NCBI RefSeq assembly: GCF_037948395.1
Contig: NZ_CP149940.1
Span: forward strand, 1,984,001-2,048,000
DNA length: 64,000 nucleotides
Reading direction: 5' to 3'
Origin: Serratia nevei
GTDB lineage: Bacteria; Pseudomonadota; Gammaproteobacteria; Enterobacterales; Enterobacteriaceae
The notes under the pieces were generated by a model. The model ran no database searches, was not told where the DNA came from, and saw nothing but the letters and a program-made list of their open reading frames with translations. Positions 19,988 through 29,119 of this stretch are shown piece by piece. How positions within the stretch are numbered: the stretch's first letter is position 1; the number at the start of each line of letters is the position of its first letter. The translations under genes and the position numbers were made by a program.

Positions 19988-20293
19988 ATGCACATGTCCG
20001 TAACGCTCACCACGCCGATTAAACGCGGCAACAGCGAGATCACCACTGTCACCATCACCGATACCATCAAGCAGGCCGGCTCATTGCGTGGCCTGCGCCT
20101 GGTCGACGTGCTCAACTTCGACTATGACGCCGTTTCAACGCTGCTAACGCGCGTTACCGCGCCGGCACTGACCGCCGCCGAGATCGCCACGCTGGATACC
20201 GGTGACTTTGTGGCGTTCATTGAAGAGATGACACCTTTTTTGACCAAAGCGGCGCCGTCCGTACCGAACGTGGCGGAGACGGGGAACAAGTAA
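19988..20293 (+). CDS. E: Tail assembly protein E
   Basis: gpE is a short protein needed for tail assembly, made upstream of the tape measure in P2-like phages. The 101-residue frame starts MHMSVTLTTPIKRGNSEITT; a second Met at residue 3 is an alternative start. It is the zero-frame product of a frameshifting pair: a slippery heptamer lies near its end (20236-20242). Confidence 0.9.
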   Translation: MHMSVTLTTPIKRGNSEITTVTITDTIKQAGSLRGLRLVDVLNFDYDAVSTLLTRVTAPALTAAEIATLDTGDFVAFIEEMTPFLTKAAPSVPNVAETGNK

Positions 20294-20466
20294 GGGAACC
20301 GCTGTTTGTCAGCGTTGACGATCTCATCGCTGACGTTGCTGTAGTTTTTCACTGGCCGCCCTCCGAGATGTACGGCATGGAGCTGCGCGAGCTGATGGCA
20401 TGGCGCCAGCGCGCCGCCATCCGCAGCGGCAACCATGACGATGATGAGGATGACCATGGATCTTAG
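19988..20466 (+). CDS. E+E' tail assembly fusion made by -1 ribosomal frameshift
   Basis: In the P2 family a fraction of ribosomes shift -1 near the end of E to make the longer E+E', analogous to lambda gpG-gpGT. The heptamer T TTT TTG (20236-20242) is in the correct phase with the E frame (codons CCT TTT TTG). Reading on in the -1 frame from 20242 stays open for 74 codons to the TAG at 20464-20466. The extension contains VAVVFHWPPSEMYGMELREL, the hallmark of the GpE/E' family, so it is clearly coding although it has no start codon of its own. The fusion would be about 159 residues and overlaps the T start. Confidence 0.88.
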
Positions 20467-23425
20467 TATTCGCGTCGCGTTCAACGCGATCGACAAGCTC
20501 ACCCGCCCGGTTAAAGCCGCTAGCAAAGCTGTTAGCGGCTTGTCTGACTCCCTCAAGAAAACGCAAAACGCAGTTAAAGACCTGGACAAGCAAGCCGCCA
20601 GCTTTGACCGCCTGCGCTCGCAGGCCAACGACACTGCGCAGAAGATTAACCGTGCCAAGCGCGAGTTTAACGGGCTGAATCAGACCGTTCGAGAGGGCGG
20701 GCAACTGACCGACGCCCAGGCCGCGCACCTGGAAAACCTGCGCGGCAAGCTCACCCGACTGACGCAAACCTACAACCAGCAGACGGCCAAGCTGCGAGAG
20801 GCGGCCCAGGCGGTGCGGCAGCATGGGGTTAATCTGTCTGCCGGCAGCGGCGCGGTACAAAGCGCCATCCGTCGAACAGAGCAATACAACCAGCAGCTTG
20901 AGCGGGAGCGGCGGCAGTTGGCCGCCGTTACCCAGGCGCAAGCCGGCTACACCCGTGCTAAAGATGCTGCCGGCAAACTACGCGGCGCCGGCATGGGGAT
21001 GGTTGCCGGGGCATCGGTTGCCGGGTATACCGGCGGCCGCTTCCTGGCGCCGGCCGTGGGATTCGATGCCGAAATGTCGCGGGTGCAGGCGCTGACGCGA
21101 CTGGATAAAAGTTCGTCACAGCTGGCCGACCTGCGCGCCCAGGCGAAAAAGCTCGGCGCCGAAACGGCATTTACTACCCGCGACGCCGCCAGCGGGCAGG
21201 CGTTCCTGGCGATGGCCGGCTTTACGCCGCAGGCGATTCAGGCCGCGTTACCTGGCGTGCTCAACATGGCGCTGGCCGGTGGGATGGATCTCGGTGAGTC
21301 CGCGGATATCAGTTCGAACATCCTTTCACAGTTCCGCCTCGATCCAAAGGAGATGGATCGCGTCAGTGACGTGCTGACAGGGGCATTCACCCGAACCAAC
21401 ACCGATCTGCAGAACATCGGCGAGGCGATGAAGTACGCCGGTACGGGGTTATCTAATCTGGGCGTCAGCGTTGAGCAAACGACGGCGATGATCGGCGTGA
21501 TGGCGAACGTGGGCCTGCGCGGCAGTATTGCGGGTACTGGGTTGCAAACCACGTTCTCACGTCTGGCCGCGCCAACGAAAAAAGCCAACGACGCGCTGAA
21601 AGAGCTTGGCGTCACCGTGGCCGACTCCACCGGCAAGATGCGGCCGGCCGAGGACGTTCTCACTGACCTTTACAAATCGATCAAGAAATACGGCGCCACC
21701 GATCAGCTCTCGTTCTTCAAGGATATCGCGGGCGAGGAAGCCGCGAAGTCCTTCCAGGCGCTGGTTTTATCTGCCGGCAGCGGTGAGTTGCAGAATCTGC
21801 TGGCCGACCTGAAGAAATCGCAGGGTGAGGCACTGAAGGCCGCCAAGGTGATGGCGGATAACCTCGGCGGTGACCTGAAGGAGCTGGACTCCGCCTGGGA
21901 GGGCTTTCGCATTCAGGTAGAAGAGACTGCCGACGGCCCGTTGCGCAAGCTGACGCAGGGGCTTAGTGAGGTGATCAATGCCGCCAGCCAGTGGGTAAAA
22001 GAAAACCCGCGGCTGGCGCAATCCATTCTGTTGACCGCCGGCGCCGTCACCGCCCTGGTGGCCGCGCTGGGGATCGCCAGCCTGGCGACCGGCTTGCTGA
22101 TTGGGCCACTGGCTAAGCTGCGTTTGGGCTTCACATTGCTGACGGGTGGGCGCGGTCTGATGGGAACCGTCAGCGCGCTGCGGGGCTTCGTTGGCGCCGG
22201 CGGTAATGCCATGGCAAGGGTGAGCGGCTGGTCGCGTGTGCTGGCTTCGCTCTCTGGTGGCTTCCGTGGGCTGCTGGGTTCGCTGACGCCGCTGCGCAGC
22301 ATGCTGATGGGCGTATTTATGGCGCCGTCGGCAGCGCTGGGTTCATTGGTGCGTGGTGTGATGGGGTTGGCGCTGCGGCTGACGGGCCTGTCTACGCTAT
22401 GGGGCATTCTCACCGGCGCACTTTCAGCGCTGGGTGCTGCGCTGTCGTTCCTGCTGAGTCCGATCGGATTGATTGGTGCCGCCTTTGTCGCGGCCGGCGT
22501 GCTGATCTGGAAATATTGGGAGCCGATCAAGGCGTTCTTTGTTGGATTTGGTGCCGGCGTCATGTCGGCACTGGCGCCGCTGCGTGAAGCGTTTGCCCGT
22601 ATTGCGCCGATCTTTGGCGTGATTGGTGACGCCCTCAGCAGCGTGTGGGACTGGTTTACCAAGCTGCTGACGCCGATGCAGACCAGCAAAGAGACGCTGG
22701 ATAAATGCGCCAGCGCCGGCGAGACGTTCGGGCGGGTGTTCGGCACCGCGCTGCAGGTGCTGCTGTACCCGCTGTCAAAACTGATGGATGGCGTGGGCTG
22801 GCTGCTGGAGAAAATGGGCCTCATCCCTGATGGCATCGAGCAGGCCCGGCGCAAGGCCGAAGAGCTGCGCAACCAGCCCGCGATGTGGGAATGGGATCCG
22901 CAGCAGAAAAAAATGGTGAAGAAGGGGTGGAACTGGGCCGGCCCCGGTCTGCCGACTGGCCCGGCAACTGTCGATCCGAAGTTGGGCGGCTCGCCACCCC
23001 CGGCACTGACCGGCGACACGGGCACGCTACGCCGCCTTAACGAGATCGCCGGCAATACCAAGGCAACCGCCGACAATACCAACGCCACCAAACGCATCGG
23101 GCCGGGGGATATCGTCTTCAAAAATCTGCCGCGCGCGCTGGCGCTGCGTGGGGCGTACCAGGAAGCGCGGGTGATGCCGCAATCGGTGCCGCGTGTGGCT
23201 GCCGCTTCCGGCGGTGGGGTGCTCACTGTGCCGTCGGCGTCACAGCCGGCCGCGATGGCGCCCGTGTCCGCACCTAGCGGCGGTGGGCCCGTCTTCCAAC
23301 TGGTGTTTAACGATGTCGGCCAGCGTTCGGATCAGGAGCTGGAACGGATGGTGCGCAGTGCGGTGCGCGATGCGATGGCCAGCACAGTCAGGGGTAACCG
23401 CGGGTCATTCCGCGATCGAGATTAA
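20456..23425 (+). CDS. T: Tail tape measure protein T
   Basis: This protein sets tail length and is ejected during infection. The start at 20456 (MDLSIRVAFNAIDKLTRPVK) is preferred because GATGAGGATGA provides a ribosome-binding site 7 bases upstream; earlier in-frame ATGs run back to 20435. It gives 989 residues, longer than P2 gpT (815). An N-terminal coiled-coil region (about 30-170) is followed by a conserved TP901-type core (EMSRVQALTRLDKSSSQLAD), several hydrophobic segments (about 510-700) and a Pro/Ala-rich C-terminus. It overlaps the end of E'. Confidence 0.94.
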   Translation: MDLSIRVAFNAIDKLTRPVKAASKAVSGLSDSLKKTQNAVKDLDKQAASFDRLRSQANDTAQKINRAKREFNGLNQTVREGGQLTDAQAAHLENLRGKLTRLTQTYNQQTAKLREAAQAVRQHGVNLSAGSGAVQSAIRRTEQYNQQLERERRQLAAVTQAQAGYTRAKDAAGKLRGAGMGMVAGASVAGYTGGRFLAPAVGFDAEMSRVQALTRLDKSSSQLADLRAQAKKLGAETAFTTRDAASGQAFLAMAGFTPQAIQAALPGVLNMALAGGMDLGESADISSNILSQFRLDPKEMDRVSDVLTGAFTRTNTDLQNIGEAMKYAGTGLSNLGVSVEQTTAMIGVMANVGLRGSIAGTGLQTTFSRLAAPTKKANDALKELGVTVADSTGKMRPAEDVLTDLYKSIKKYGATDQLSFFKDIAGEEAAKSFQALVLSAGSGELQNLLADLKKSQGEALKAAKVMADNLGGDLKELDSAWEGFRIQVEETADGPLRKLTQGLSEVINAASQWVKENPRLAQSILLTAGAVTALVAALGIASLATGLLIGPLAKLRLGFTLLTGGRGLMGTVSALRGFVGAGGNAMARVSGWSRVLASLSGGFRGLLGSLTPLRSMLMGVFMAPSAALGSLVRGVMGLALRLTGLSTLWGILTGALSALGAALSFLLSPIGLIGAAFVAAGVLIWKYWEPIKAFFVGFGAGVMSALAPLREAFARIAPIFGVIGDALSSVWDWFTKLLTPMQTSKETLDKCASAGETFGRVFGTALQVLLYPLSKLMDGVGWLLEKMGLIPDGIEQARRKAEELRNQPAMWEWDPQQKKMVKKGWNWAGPGLPTGPATVDPKLGGSPPPALTGDTGTLRRLNEIAGNTKATADNTNATKRIGPGDIVFKNLPRALALRGAYQEARVMPQSVPRVAAASGGGVLTVPSASQPAAMAPVSAPSGGGPVFQLVFNDVGQRSDQELERMVRSAVRDAMASTVRGNRGSFRDRD

Positions 23426-23439
23426 CGGGAGTCAAAATT

Positions 23440-23931
23440 ATGATGATGGTATTCGGGATGTTCGTTTTTACGCTGCGCACGGCGCCGTATCAGCAGCTGC
23501 GCCATTCGCAGGACTGGCGCCACGTCAAGAACGATCGCATTAACCAGTCTGCCGGCTGGCAGTATATCGGGGCAGGGGATGACAGTATCACGCTTGACGG
23601 CGTGCTCTACCCGGAGATCACGGGCGGCAATCTGTCGCTGTCGAGCCTGGAAACGATCGGCTTCACCGGCCGGCCCTGGCCGCTGATTGAGGGGGACGGG
23701 CGAATTTACGGCATGTACGTGATGACGCGGTTAGAACGGGGTAAGTCGGAGTTTGACCGCTATGGTAACCCGAAAAAAATCGAGTTCTCTATCAGCTTGA
23801 GCCGTGTCGACAGCGATTTTCGCGAGAAGCTGCAAACGACGTCGGCGAGTGATGTGCTCGGTGAGCTGCGAACCAGCGCCAGCCGGGCGATCAACTCGGT
23901 GACAAAATCGGTAAACGGTTTGTTCGGGTGA
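23440..23931 (+). CDS. U: Tail protein U
   Basis: gpU is a small tail-tip protein of P2. The 163-residue protein starts MMMVFGMFVFTLRTAPYQQL and contains DDSITLDGVLYPEITGGNLS and GRIYGMYVMTRLERG, matching gpU closely (P2: 159). It is the last gene of the plus-strand FI-U operon and converges on the collar-fibre gene, with a terminator between. Confidence 0.94.
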   Translation: MMMVFGMFVFTLRTAPYQQLRHSQDWRHVKNDRINQSAGWQYIGAGDDSITLDGVLYPEITGGNLSLSSLETIGFTGRPWPLIEGDGRIYGMYVMTRLERGKSEFDRYGNPKKIEFSISLSRVDSDFREKLQTTSASDVLGELRTSASRAINSVTKSVNGLFG

Positions 23932-23999
23932 GGTATAGCGCGATCTGTCTGTACTCGATACCGGCAGATATAGACGGCGCCGGCTGTACTGCAGGAGAA

Positions 24000-24029
24000 G
24001 AAAAAGCCCCGAGCGGGGCTTTTTTTTGC
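24000..24029. terminator. Bidirectional terminator between U and the tail-fibre operon
   Basis: GAAAAAAAGCCCC-GA-GCGGGGCTTTTTTTT-type symmetry: the stem AAAAGCCCCG/CGGGGCTTTT has A and T runs on both sides. It can terminate the plus-strand U transcript and the minus-strand fibre transcript, which end 8-70 bases away. Confidence 0.88.
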
Positions 24030-24036
24030 TGCCGTG

Positions 24037-25119
24037 TCAGGCTACGCGGTGCCAAAGCATTTGCAGTTTATGGCGCTCGACAACGCTGAACGCCTGGCCC
24101 TGGCCTAGCGCTTCCGTTTGCGCCCAAACGGTGTGAGCGTGCGCCGGCACGGTGGCGGAGTGGATATGGTCTTCAGCCTCGCTGGTGTAGTTGCGCGTTC
24201 TGTGGTTGTCGTTGTCAGAGCCGACAATATAATCGCCATCCCACGCCTCGCCGGGCGCGGACATTCCTCCCTGGTGCCGGTGTCTACCTGCCGGTGTTGT
24301 TTGCAGCGTCTGCGCCTCTTGCCAGCTTGTGTTTCCCGACACATTCAGCACAGACTGTGGCAGGTTGGCGCGCGTGATGCTCACCGTATCGCTACCGCCC
24401 TGGGTGCCGACGTCGGAGCCGTCCGCTTTTGCCGTTCTGATCGTCAGGTGTTCGCCGGCGTACTCCCATGTTGACCACGGCCATTTAGTGTTTGGGTTCA
24501 CGTTCTGATTGAACAGGCGCGATGAGCCGACAGGGTTGTCCTGTTCCCAGGCGTCGCGGATTGCGGTTTCTACTGCGTCTGCGATCGCCTTTTTCACGCT
24601 TTCGCCCAGCTCGCCGATCGCTTCGTCCGTGTAGTCCTTGGCCGCATCTTCCGCGCCCTTGACGTCCTCGGCGGTTGCCAAAATCACCGACGGATCGGCA
24701 ATCAGCTCCACGTCGGCCGTGCTGCTGACTTTTAGTTGCATCCTGATTATCTGGAAACGCCCCGAACCCTCTGCCAGCAATGGCTTGTAGGTTTCTGGCA
24801 TTTTGCCGACGGCGACGCATTCGCCATCGTCGGCGTACAGCGCCAGCTCGCGCAGCCAGAAGCCGCCGATCTGCGGTGGCATGATCATTTCAGCTTCGAT
24901 GACGCTGGCGTCGCTGTCGGCGATCACCAGCTTATTCAGCATTCCCCGATACTGCTCGTTAATCAGGCCGGCATGGGCGGCGTTCGGCGAGGACAGTTGA
25001 CCGCCTGCATCTCCGACGGCCATTTCCGCGATGGCGACCGGCGTTCCCGTCACCGCTGCATTCGCCAGGCGCTCTGCGCCAGCGGCAGTGATCAGCGTGA
25101 GAAACTTTTTATCAGCCAT
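24037..25119 (-). CDS. Phage tail-collar fibre protein (gpH N-terminal type)
   Basis: The 360-residue protein starts MADKKFLTLITAAGAERLAN, the conserved N-terminus of P2 gpH-type fibres (tail-collar, DUF3751) that attaches to the baseplate; IGGFWLRELALYADDGECVA is the matching core. The C-terminal part is short and His-rich (HRHQ, DHIHSATVPAHAHTV), resembling short fibres with a metal-binding tip rather than the long P2 gpH. It is the last gene of the minus-strand late transcript. No gpG-type fibre chaperone follows it. Confidence 0.82.
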   Translation of the reverse strand: MADKKFLTLITAAGAERLANAAVTGTPVAIAEMAVGDAGGQLSSPNAAHAGLINEQYRGMLNKLVIADSDASVIEAEMIMPPQIGGFWLRELALYADDGECVAVGKMPETYKPLLAEGSGRFQIIRMQLKVSSTADVELIADPSVILATAEDVKGAEDAAKDYTDEAIGELGESVKKAIADAVETAIRDAWEQDNPVGSSRLFNQNVNPNTKWPWSTWEYAGEHLTIRTAKADGSDVGTQGGSDTVSITRANLPQSVLNVSGNTSWQEAQTLQTTPAGRHRHQGGMSAPGEAWDGDYIVGSDNDNHRTRNYTSEAEDHIHSATVPAHAHTVWAQTEALGQGQAFSVVERHKLQMLWHRVA

Positions 25120-25131
25120 ATTTCCACCGTG

Positions 25132-25830
25132 TTAGTTAACGAACTCGCCGCGCAAGCTCATGATGGTTTTCAGCATGTCGCGCTTTTCGGCTTGTTCCTC
25201 GGCAGTCAATACGCGGTTATAAACGGCAATGATACCTATGACACCGGACAATCCCATGTTTTGATTCGCGTTTACGCCGCCATTCAGCATAATCGGAAGG
25301 GGCGACTTTTTACGGGAGGTAATCTTAGCCGAGCGTTTTTCACCGCTCATGCGGGTCATTGCGATCTCTGTATTGGACACCGTTGCGGTGAAACGCGTCC
25401 AACCCCCAACAGCCCCGCCGTGCGTAATGCCTACAACGGCCTCACCAGTGTTACCTGTTCCCATTTGCAAAATCAGCTGACCATCTTCCTCAATGCGGAG
25501 TTGAATACCGCCGAACGGCGCGACACCTGGCGACAGGTTAGAAAAAATGCGCCCACTGGCAGTTGGTTTGTTCATATTGATACAGATCGCGAACGTCATT
25601 TCGTCTGTCTCGATAATGCCCGTATCAGCGCCATGCGCAGCGTCAGCAACGGTGATCATACCGCGCTGGGTAAATTCGTTCTCCGTCACCAAGTCGCGCG
25701 TGTTTCCGCTGGAGTCATATTTGTCCTGCATGCCGTAGGTTGCCAAACTTGAATCGTCATTCAGCAGCATTTCAGGCTCTGCCAATTCCAGATCGGCGGC
25801 ATTAACAACGCCATCACAAATAATAATCAT
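25132..25830 (-). CDS. LamG/concanavalin-like phage fibre-associated protein
   Basis: The 232-residue protein starts MIIICDGVVNAADLELAEPE. Its second half has the pattern of a LamG-type jelly-roll domain (TFAICINMNKP, GGWTRFTATVSNTEIAM, GVIGIIAVYNRVLTAEEQAE), a carbohydrate-binding fold seen in phage adsorption proteins. The ATG overlaps the stop of the SGNH fibre gene by 4 bases, so the two are coupled. It may be part of the host-recognition complex. The domain call rests on recognition of the pattern only. Confidence 0.6.
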   Translation of the reverse strand: MIIICDGVVNAADLELAEPEMLLNDDSSLATYGMQDKYDSSGNTRDLVTENEFTQRGMITVADAAHGADTGIIETDEMTFAICINMNKPTASGRIFSNLSPGVAPFGGIQLRIEEDGQLILQMGTGNTGEAVVGITHGGAVGGWTRFTATVSNTEIAMTRMSGEKRSAKITSRKKSPLPIMLNGGVNANQNMGLSGVIGIIAVYNRVLTAEEQAEKRDMLKTIMSLRGEFVN

Positions 25831-27623
25831 ACTGCCTCCTGTTTTAATAAACCCATCTGGCCGACATGAATCTCGGCATTATTTGCCACGATGCTCAGCT
25901 TTAATTCAGTCACGTTTTGCGGAGCGACTAAGTCATAGCTATACGTTAAAAAACCGTCACTTGACTGATTCCATGGTCGAAGGCCGATAACGTTCGCTTT
26001 CTTGGCATCATTGGTTTCGAGAAAACAGCCTATTGAGCCGCTGGCTTCTGAGATGATTTTCACTTTAAAGCTGAAGTTTCTTTTTTCTCCCGGCGTAATT
26101 GGCACAATCTGAGATACGACCGCTCTGACTCCTGCACTGCCCTTAACGGCCAAAACGTTGCCCACGACCGCAGGATCGTTAACTAGCACTACATTGCCGC
26201 CTTCAACCTGCCAGCCTGTTGGCAGTCCGTTGTTGGTATCGAGAAACAGAGGATTGATGATGCTGTTTGGCCCGCCCTCGGTCACAGGGTTGGCGATTGC
26301 CAGTTGGGGATAGACCGGCATCGCCAGCGGAAACATCGCGGCTGCCAATGCTTTCCCCATGTGGAAGGCTCCCAGGGCGGTCGGGTGCGACGGGTCTGGA
26401 AGACCGTTGTCTAGCGTGCCGTTATACCCGGCTTTCCAGCCATCGGTCACAGGGTCGACTGTTGCCGCACGCATATCCACGAACGGGAAGCCCTGGGAGA
26501 TTGCAAACGCGCGGGTAAAGCTGTTCACCGCGTTTTCCCTGTTTTTAAGCTGTGCATTAGCGTTGTTCTGTGCCGCCATTGAGCACACGATTGGGATGAT
26601 CCCATTTTTCCTTAACTGGGTCAGAATGTAGCGAATGTTGTTTTTGATGGTATCGACAGAGAACAGAAACTGCCCTGAGCTATTTTTCTGAATAACGTCA
26701 TTTCGTCCGCCCAGAAAAACAATAAATCGCGGTTTTGCAGCGATCGCTGGTTGTAAATGCACACGGATCATGTCTGCTGTTGTATACCCGCCCGTCGCCC
26801 ACTGACCAACATAACGCAAGCGCCCCTGGCTGAACATTGAAGCCCATAAATGCCATGACTTTGCGTTGTAAACGGATGCCTGCACAATTCCATTTGCTGT
26901 CAGTGAGTCACCAAACCCTCCGAAGGTGTTTTCCAACAGCCCCATATGCGTTTCAAGCGGGATGCCGCGATATTCAAGCGTTGCATTCCCGTCATCTCTG
27001 GCGGCAAGCAGATGTTTCCCGCCCGTGACCAGATTAAACAGATACCCAGGACGGGCGCGGCGCAATGCCGACGGCCCGATAATCAGCTCGCGTAAGATAT
27101 TCATGTAATCGGAGAAGGTTTTACCGGGCATCTCTTTTTCACCGTTCTCATTTATCGAGAACATGCTCGCCCCTTGGCGACTGACAAAGTCGACCGGCTT
27201 TCTTGTGCGAGGCATGGTCAGCAAGCCCCGTGTGCGCTTGTCGGTTGTTGACGCCAGCAGCTCGACGGCTTCAACGAATGCCGCCGTGACAATTTTCTTG
27301 CCGGTCGGTGTGGCGATGCCGTTCACATTCTCGTATTGCTCAACCCAATAATCGGTGATCTGGGAGTTAACGGAGAACAGCCGGCGGGTTTCGGTGCCGG
27401 CGTTGATCGCAGCCTGTGCCTCGTCGACACTGTCGTAAATCTTGGCATCGCTCATCACGGACGTGTTGAGCTTATCCACGTCATTTTTGAGCGATGCAGT
27501 GCGGTTTGCTAACTGCCGCGCCTGGATATTCGCCACACCATTTCGCCCACCGGAGACATCATCGCCGCGCTTGATTTGGTAGATCGAATCTTCCCACTTC
27601 GCTTCCTCTTGTAAGTCAGCCAT
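25827..27623 (-). CDS. Tail fibre/spike with SGNH (GDSL-type) esterase domain
   Basis: The start at 27623 (MADLQEEAKWEDSIYQIKRG) is chosen because that N-terminus (GGRNGVANIQARQLANRT) is a common baseplate-attachment module of enterobacterial phage fibres; the frame extends 37 residues further into gene I without support. The middle (about residues 245-465) carries SGNH hydrolase blocks: FGDSLT (nucleophile Ser), FLGGRNDV (the Asn/Asp block) and DPSHPTALG (catalytic Asp/His). The last 130 residues look like a beta-rich carbohydrate-binding region. By family, such domains deacetylate surface polysaccharide. The protein has 598 residues. Confidence 0.82.
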   Translation of the reverse strand: MADLQEEAKWEDSIYQIKRGDDVSGGRNGVANIQARQLANRTASLKNDVDKLNTSVMSDAKIYDSVDEAQAAINAGTETRRLFSVNSQITDYWVEQYENVNGIATPTGKKIVTAAFVEAVELLASTTDKRTRGLLTMPRTRKPVDFVSRQGASMFSINENGEKEMPGKTFSDYMNILRELIIGPSALRRARPGYLFNLVTGGKHLLAARDDGNATLEYRGIPLETHMGLLENTFGGFGDSLTANGIVQASVYNAKSWHLWASMFSQGRLRYVGQWATGGYTTADMIRVHLQPAIAAKPRFIVFLGGRNDVIQKNSSGQFLFSVDTIKNNIRYILTQLRKNGIIPIVCSMAAQNNANAQLKNRENAVNSFTRAFAISQGFPFVDMRAATVDPVTDGWKAGYNGTLDNGLPDPSHPTALGAFHMGKALAAAMFPLAMPVYPQLAIANPVTEGGPNSIINPLFLDTNNGLPTGWQVEGGNVVLVNDPAVVGNVLAVKGSAGVRAVVSQIVPITPGEKRNFSFKVKIISEASGSIGCFLETNDAKKANVIGLRPWNQSSDGFLTYSYDLVAPQNVTELKLSIVANNAEIHVGQMGLLKQEAV

Positions 27624-28227
27624 TTCTTTCCCCGGAGTAGTGGTAACCGCTGCCGAAGCGCGGAATTCCGTTGTATTTAACGCTGTCGTCCGGCTCGTAG
27701 TCGGCCGGGTAAACAGTGACGATATCGCCGTCATGTACAGTGACGGCGGAATAGATAAAACCGCTAACCTTTGTCGCGATGTTCATTTGTGCCATGTGGC
27801 GACTGACCGGCTTGGCATCTGCCACCAGGCGATTTAATTCGGCCAGCGTTTTTTCAGTTAGTCCGACTTCGTTGACGTCGACCTCAAGCCGAAAGGTGCC
27901 CGGTTGATCGCCGGTGTCGAACCATTCGGCAAAGGTGGCTGAAAACCCCATGCTCTCAATCACCCGCCGCACGGCGGCGCGGGTGCCCTTGCGGCGGTGC
28001 TGCCAGTAGGATTGCTGGATCGCCGCTATCTTTTTCTCTGCCGGCCAGTTCTTGTCCCAGCGGTCGACAGACAGCGCCCAGGCCAGATACGGCAATAACT
28101 CAACCGGGCAGGCGGTCGGCGTCCAGAGCGTGCGCAGCGCGACGGTGATCGCCGACAGCCGCGCAGTGACCGTTTCGGTGTGGCGCATCCAGGCGCCGGC
28201 GGACGGAGGGAGAAGGGTGTTATTCAT
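27616..28227 (-). CDS. I: Tail formation protein I
   Basis: gpI is a P2 baseplate wedge protein. The 203-residue protein starts MNNTLLPPSAGAWMRHTETV and has LLPYLAWALSVDRWDKNWPAEKK-like and RKGTRAAVRRVIESMGF segments diagnostic of the family. The ATG lies within the end of J (8-base overlap), and its stop lies within the start of the SGNH fibre gene. Confidence 0.94.
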   Translation of the reverse strand: MNNTLLPPSAGAWMRHTETVTARLSAITVALRTLWTPTACPVELLPYLAWALSVDRWDKNWPAEKKIAAIQQSYWQHRRKGTRAAVRRVIESMGFSATFAEWFDTGDQPGTFRLEVDVNEVGLTEKTLAELNRLVADAKPVSRHMAQMNIATKVSGFIYSAVTVHDGDIVTVYPADYEPDDSVKYNGIPRFGSGYHYSGERNG

Positions 28228-29119
28228 CCGTCCCGCCGTTCTCTACCGTGTAGCCAACGTTGCGTGCGGCTTGCGTGTCGGAGATCTGCAGGTCAGTCGC
28301 CGGCGAACGCAGCACCACACGCTGTACCCCCTGCACATGCAGCGAGGCGGAGATCGCCGACCTGGCGACGTCACGCCCGATCTTCTTGTCGTTGTCGGCC
28401 AAAAATCCACGCAGCGACGCCATGGCGGCGTTGATGATGGGTTCCGACTCCGGCCCCGGATACAAGAACAGCTCGGCATCAATCGAATAGTCGACAATAT
28501 CCGCGCTGCGAACCGTCACGCGGTCGCCCAGCGGTCGGGCTTCTTCATCGTTAACCGCGGCCGTCACGGCGGCCAGCAGCTCGGGCGATGCGGTGCCGTC
28601 GCCGTCGGTCGACAGGATGGCGATCACCACCTCCGCCGGTGCCGGGCTGGTTGCCCTGGCGTCGGCAACCTTGCCGCTTGCACTGCGGGCGAAATATTCA
28701 TATGCCGCCGACGGGCCGGCCACGCTCATACCCTCGAACGCGGATTGCGCGCGCAGGCGCAGGGCTTCGTCACTTTCCATCACCGCGTCGGACGTGTCCG
28801 TTTCCGGGGTGATCGTCAGGCGCTCGGTGTCGAGGTTGGCGGCCAGGTTGTCCAGGTCGGTGCCTTCGGCGTGGCTCAGTATGCAGGCGGCGGCCCCCTC
28901 GTTGATTCGCCGGCGCAACAGCAATTCGCGGTAGGCCATCGCCTGGGCGATCACGTTGAGCGGTTCAGACTCCAGCGACAGGGCGGCGGCAACCGACGCC
29001 TGCTGGTCAGCAGGGAAGGCGGCGATCATCACTGCCTTGACGTCAACGAGGATCGTCTCGAAGTCGAGCGGCTCGATGATCTGCGGCGATGGCAGCTGCG
29101 ACAGGTCAATCGTTGGCAT
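28220..29119 (-). CDS. J: Baseplate assembly protein J
   Basis: gpJ is the P2 baseplate edge protein (T4 gp6-like). The 299-residue protein (P2: 302) starts MPTIDLSQLPSPQIIEPLDF and contains RRRINEGAAACILSHAEGTD and AEVVIAILSTDGDGTASPEL, characteristic of the family. It overlaps W by 14 bases and I by 8. Confidence 0.95.
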   Translation of the reverse strand: MPTIDLSQLPSPQIIEPLDFETILVDVKAVMIAAFPADQQASVAAALSLESEPLNVIAQAMAYRELLLRRRINEGAAACILSHAEGTDLDNLAANLDTERLTITPETDTSDAVMESDEALRLRAQSAFEGMSVAGPSAAYEYFARSASGKVADARATSPAPAEVVIAILSTDGDGTASPELLAAVTAAVNDEEARPLGDRVTVRSADIVDYSIDAELFLYPGPESEPIINAAMASLRGFLADNDKKIGRDVARSAISASLHVQGVQRVVLRSPATDLQISDTQAARNVGYTVENGGTDE

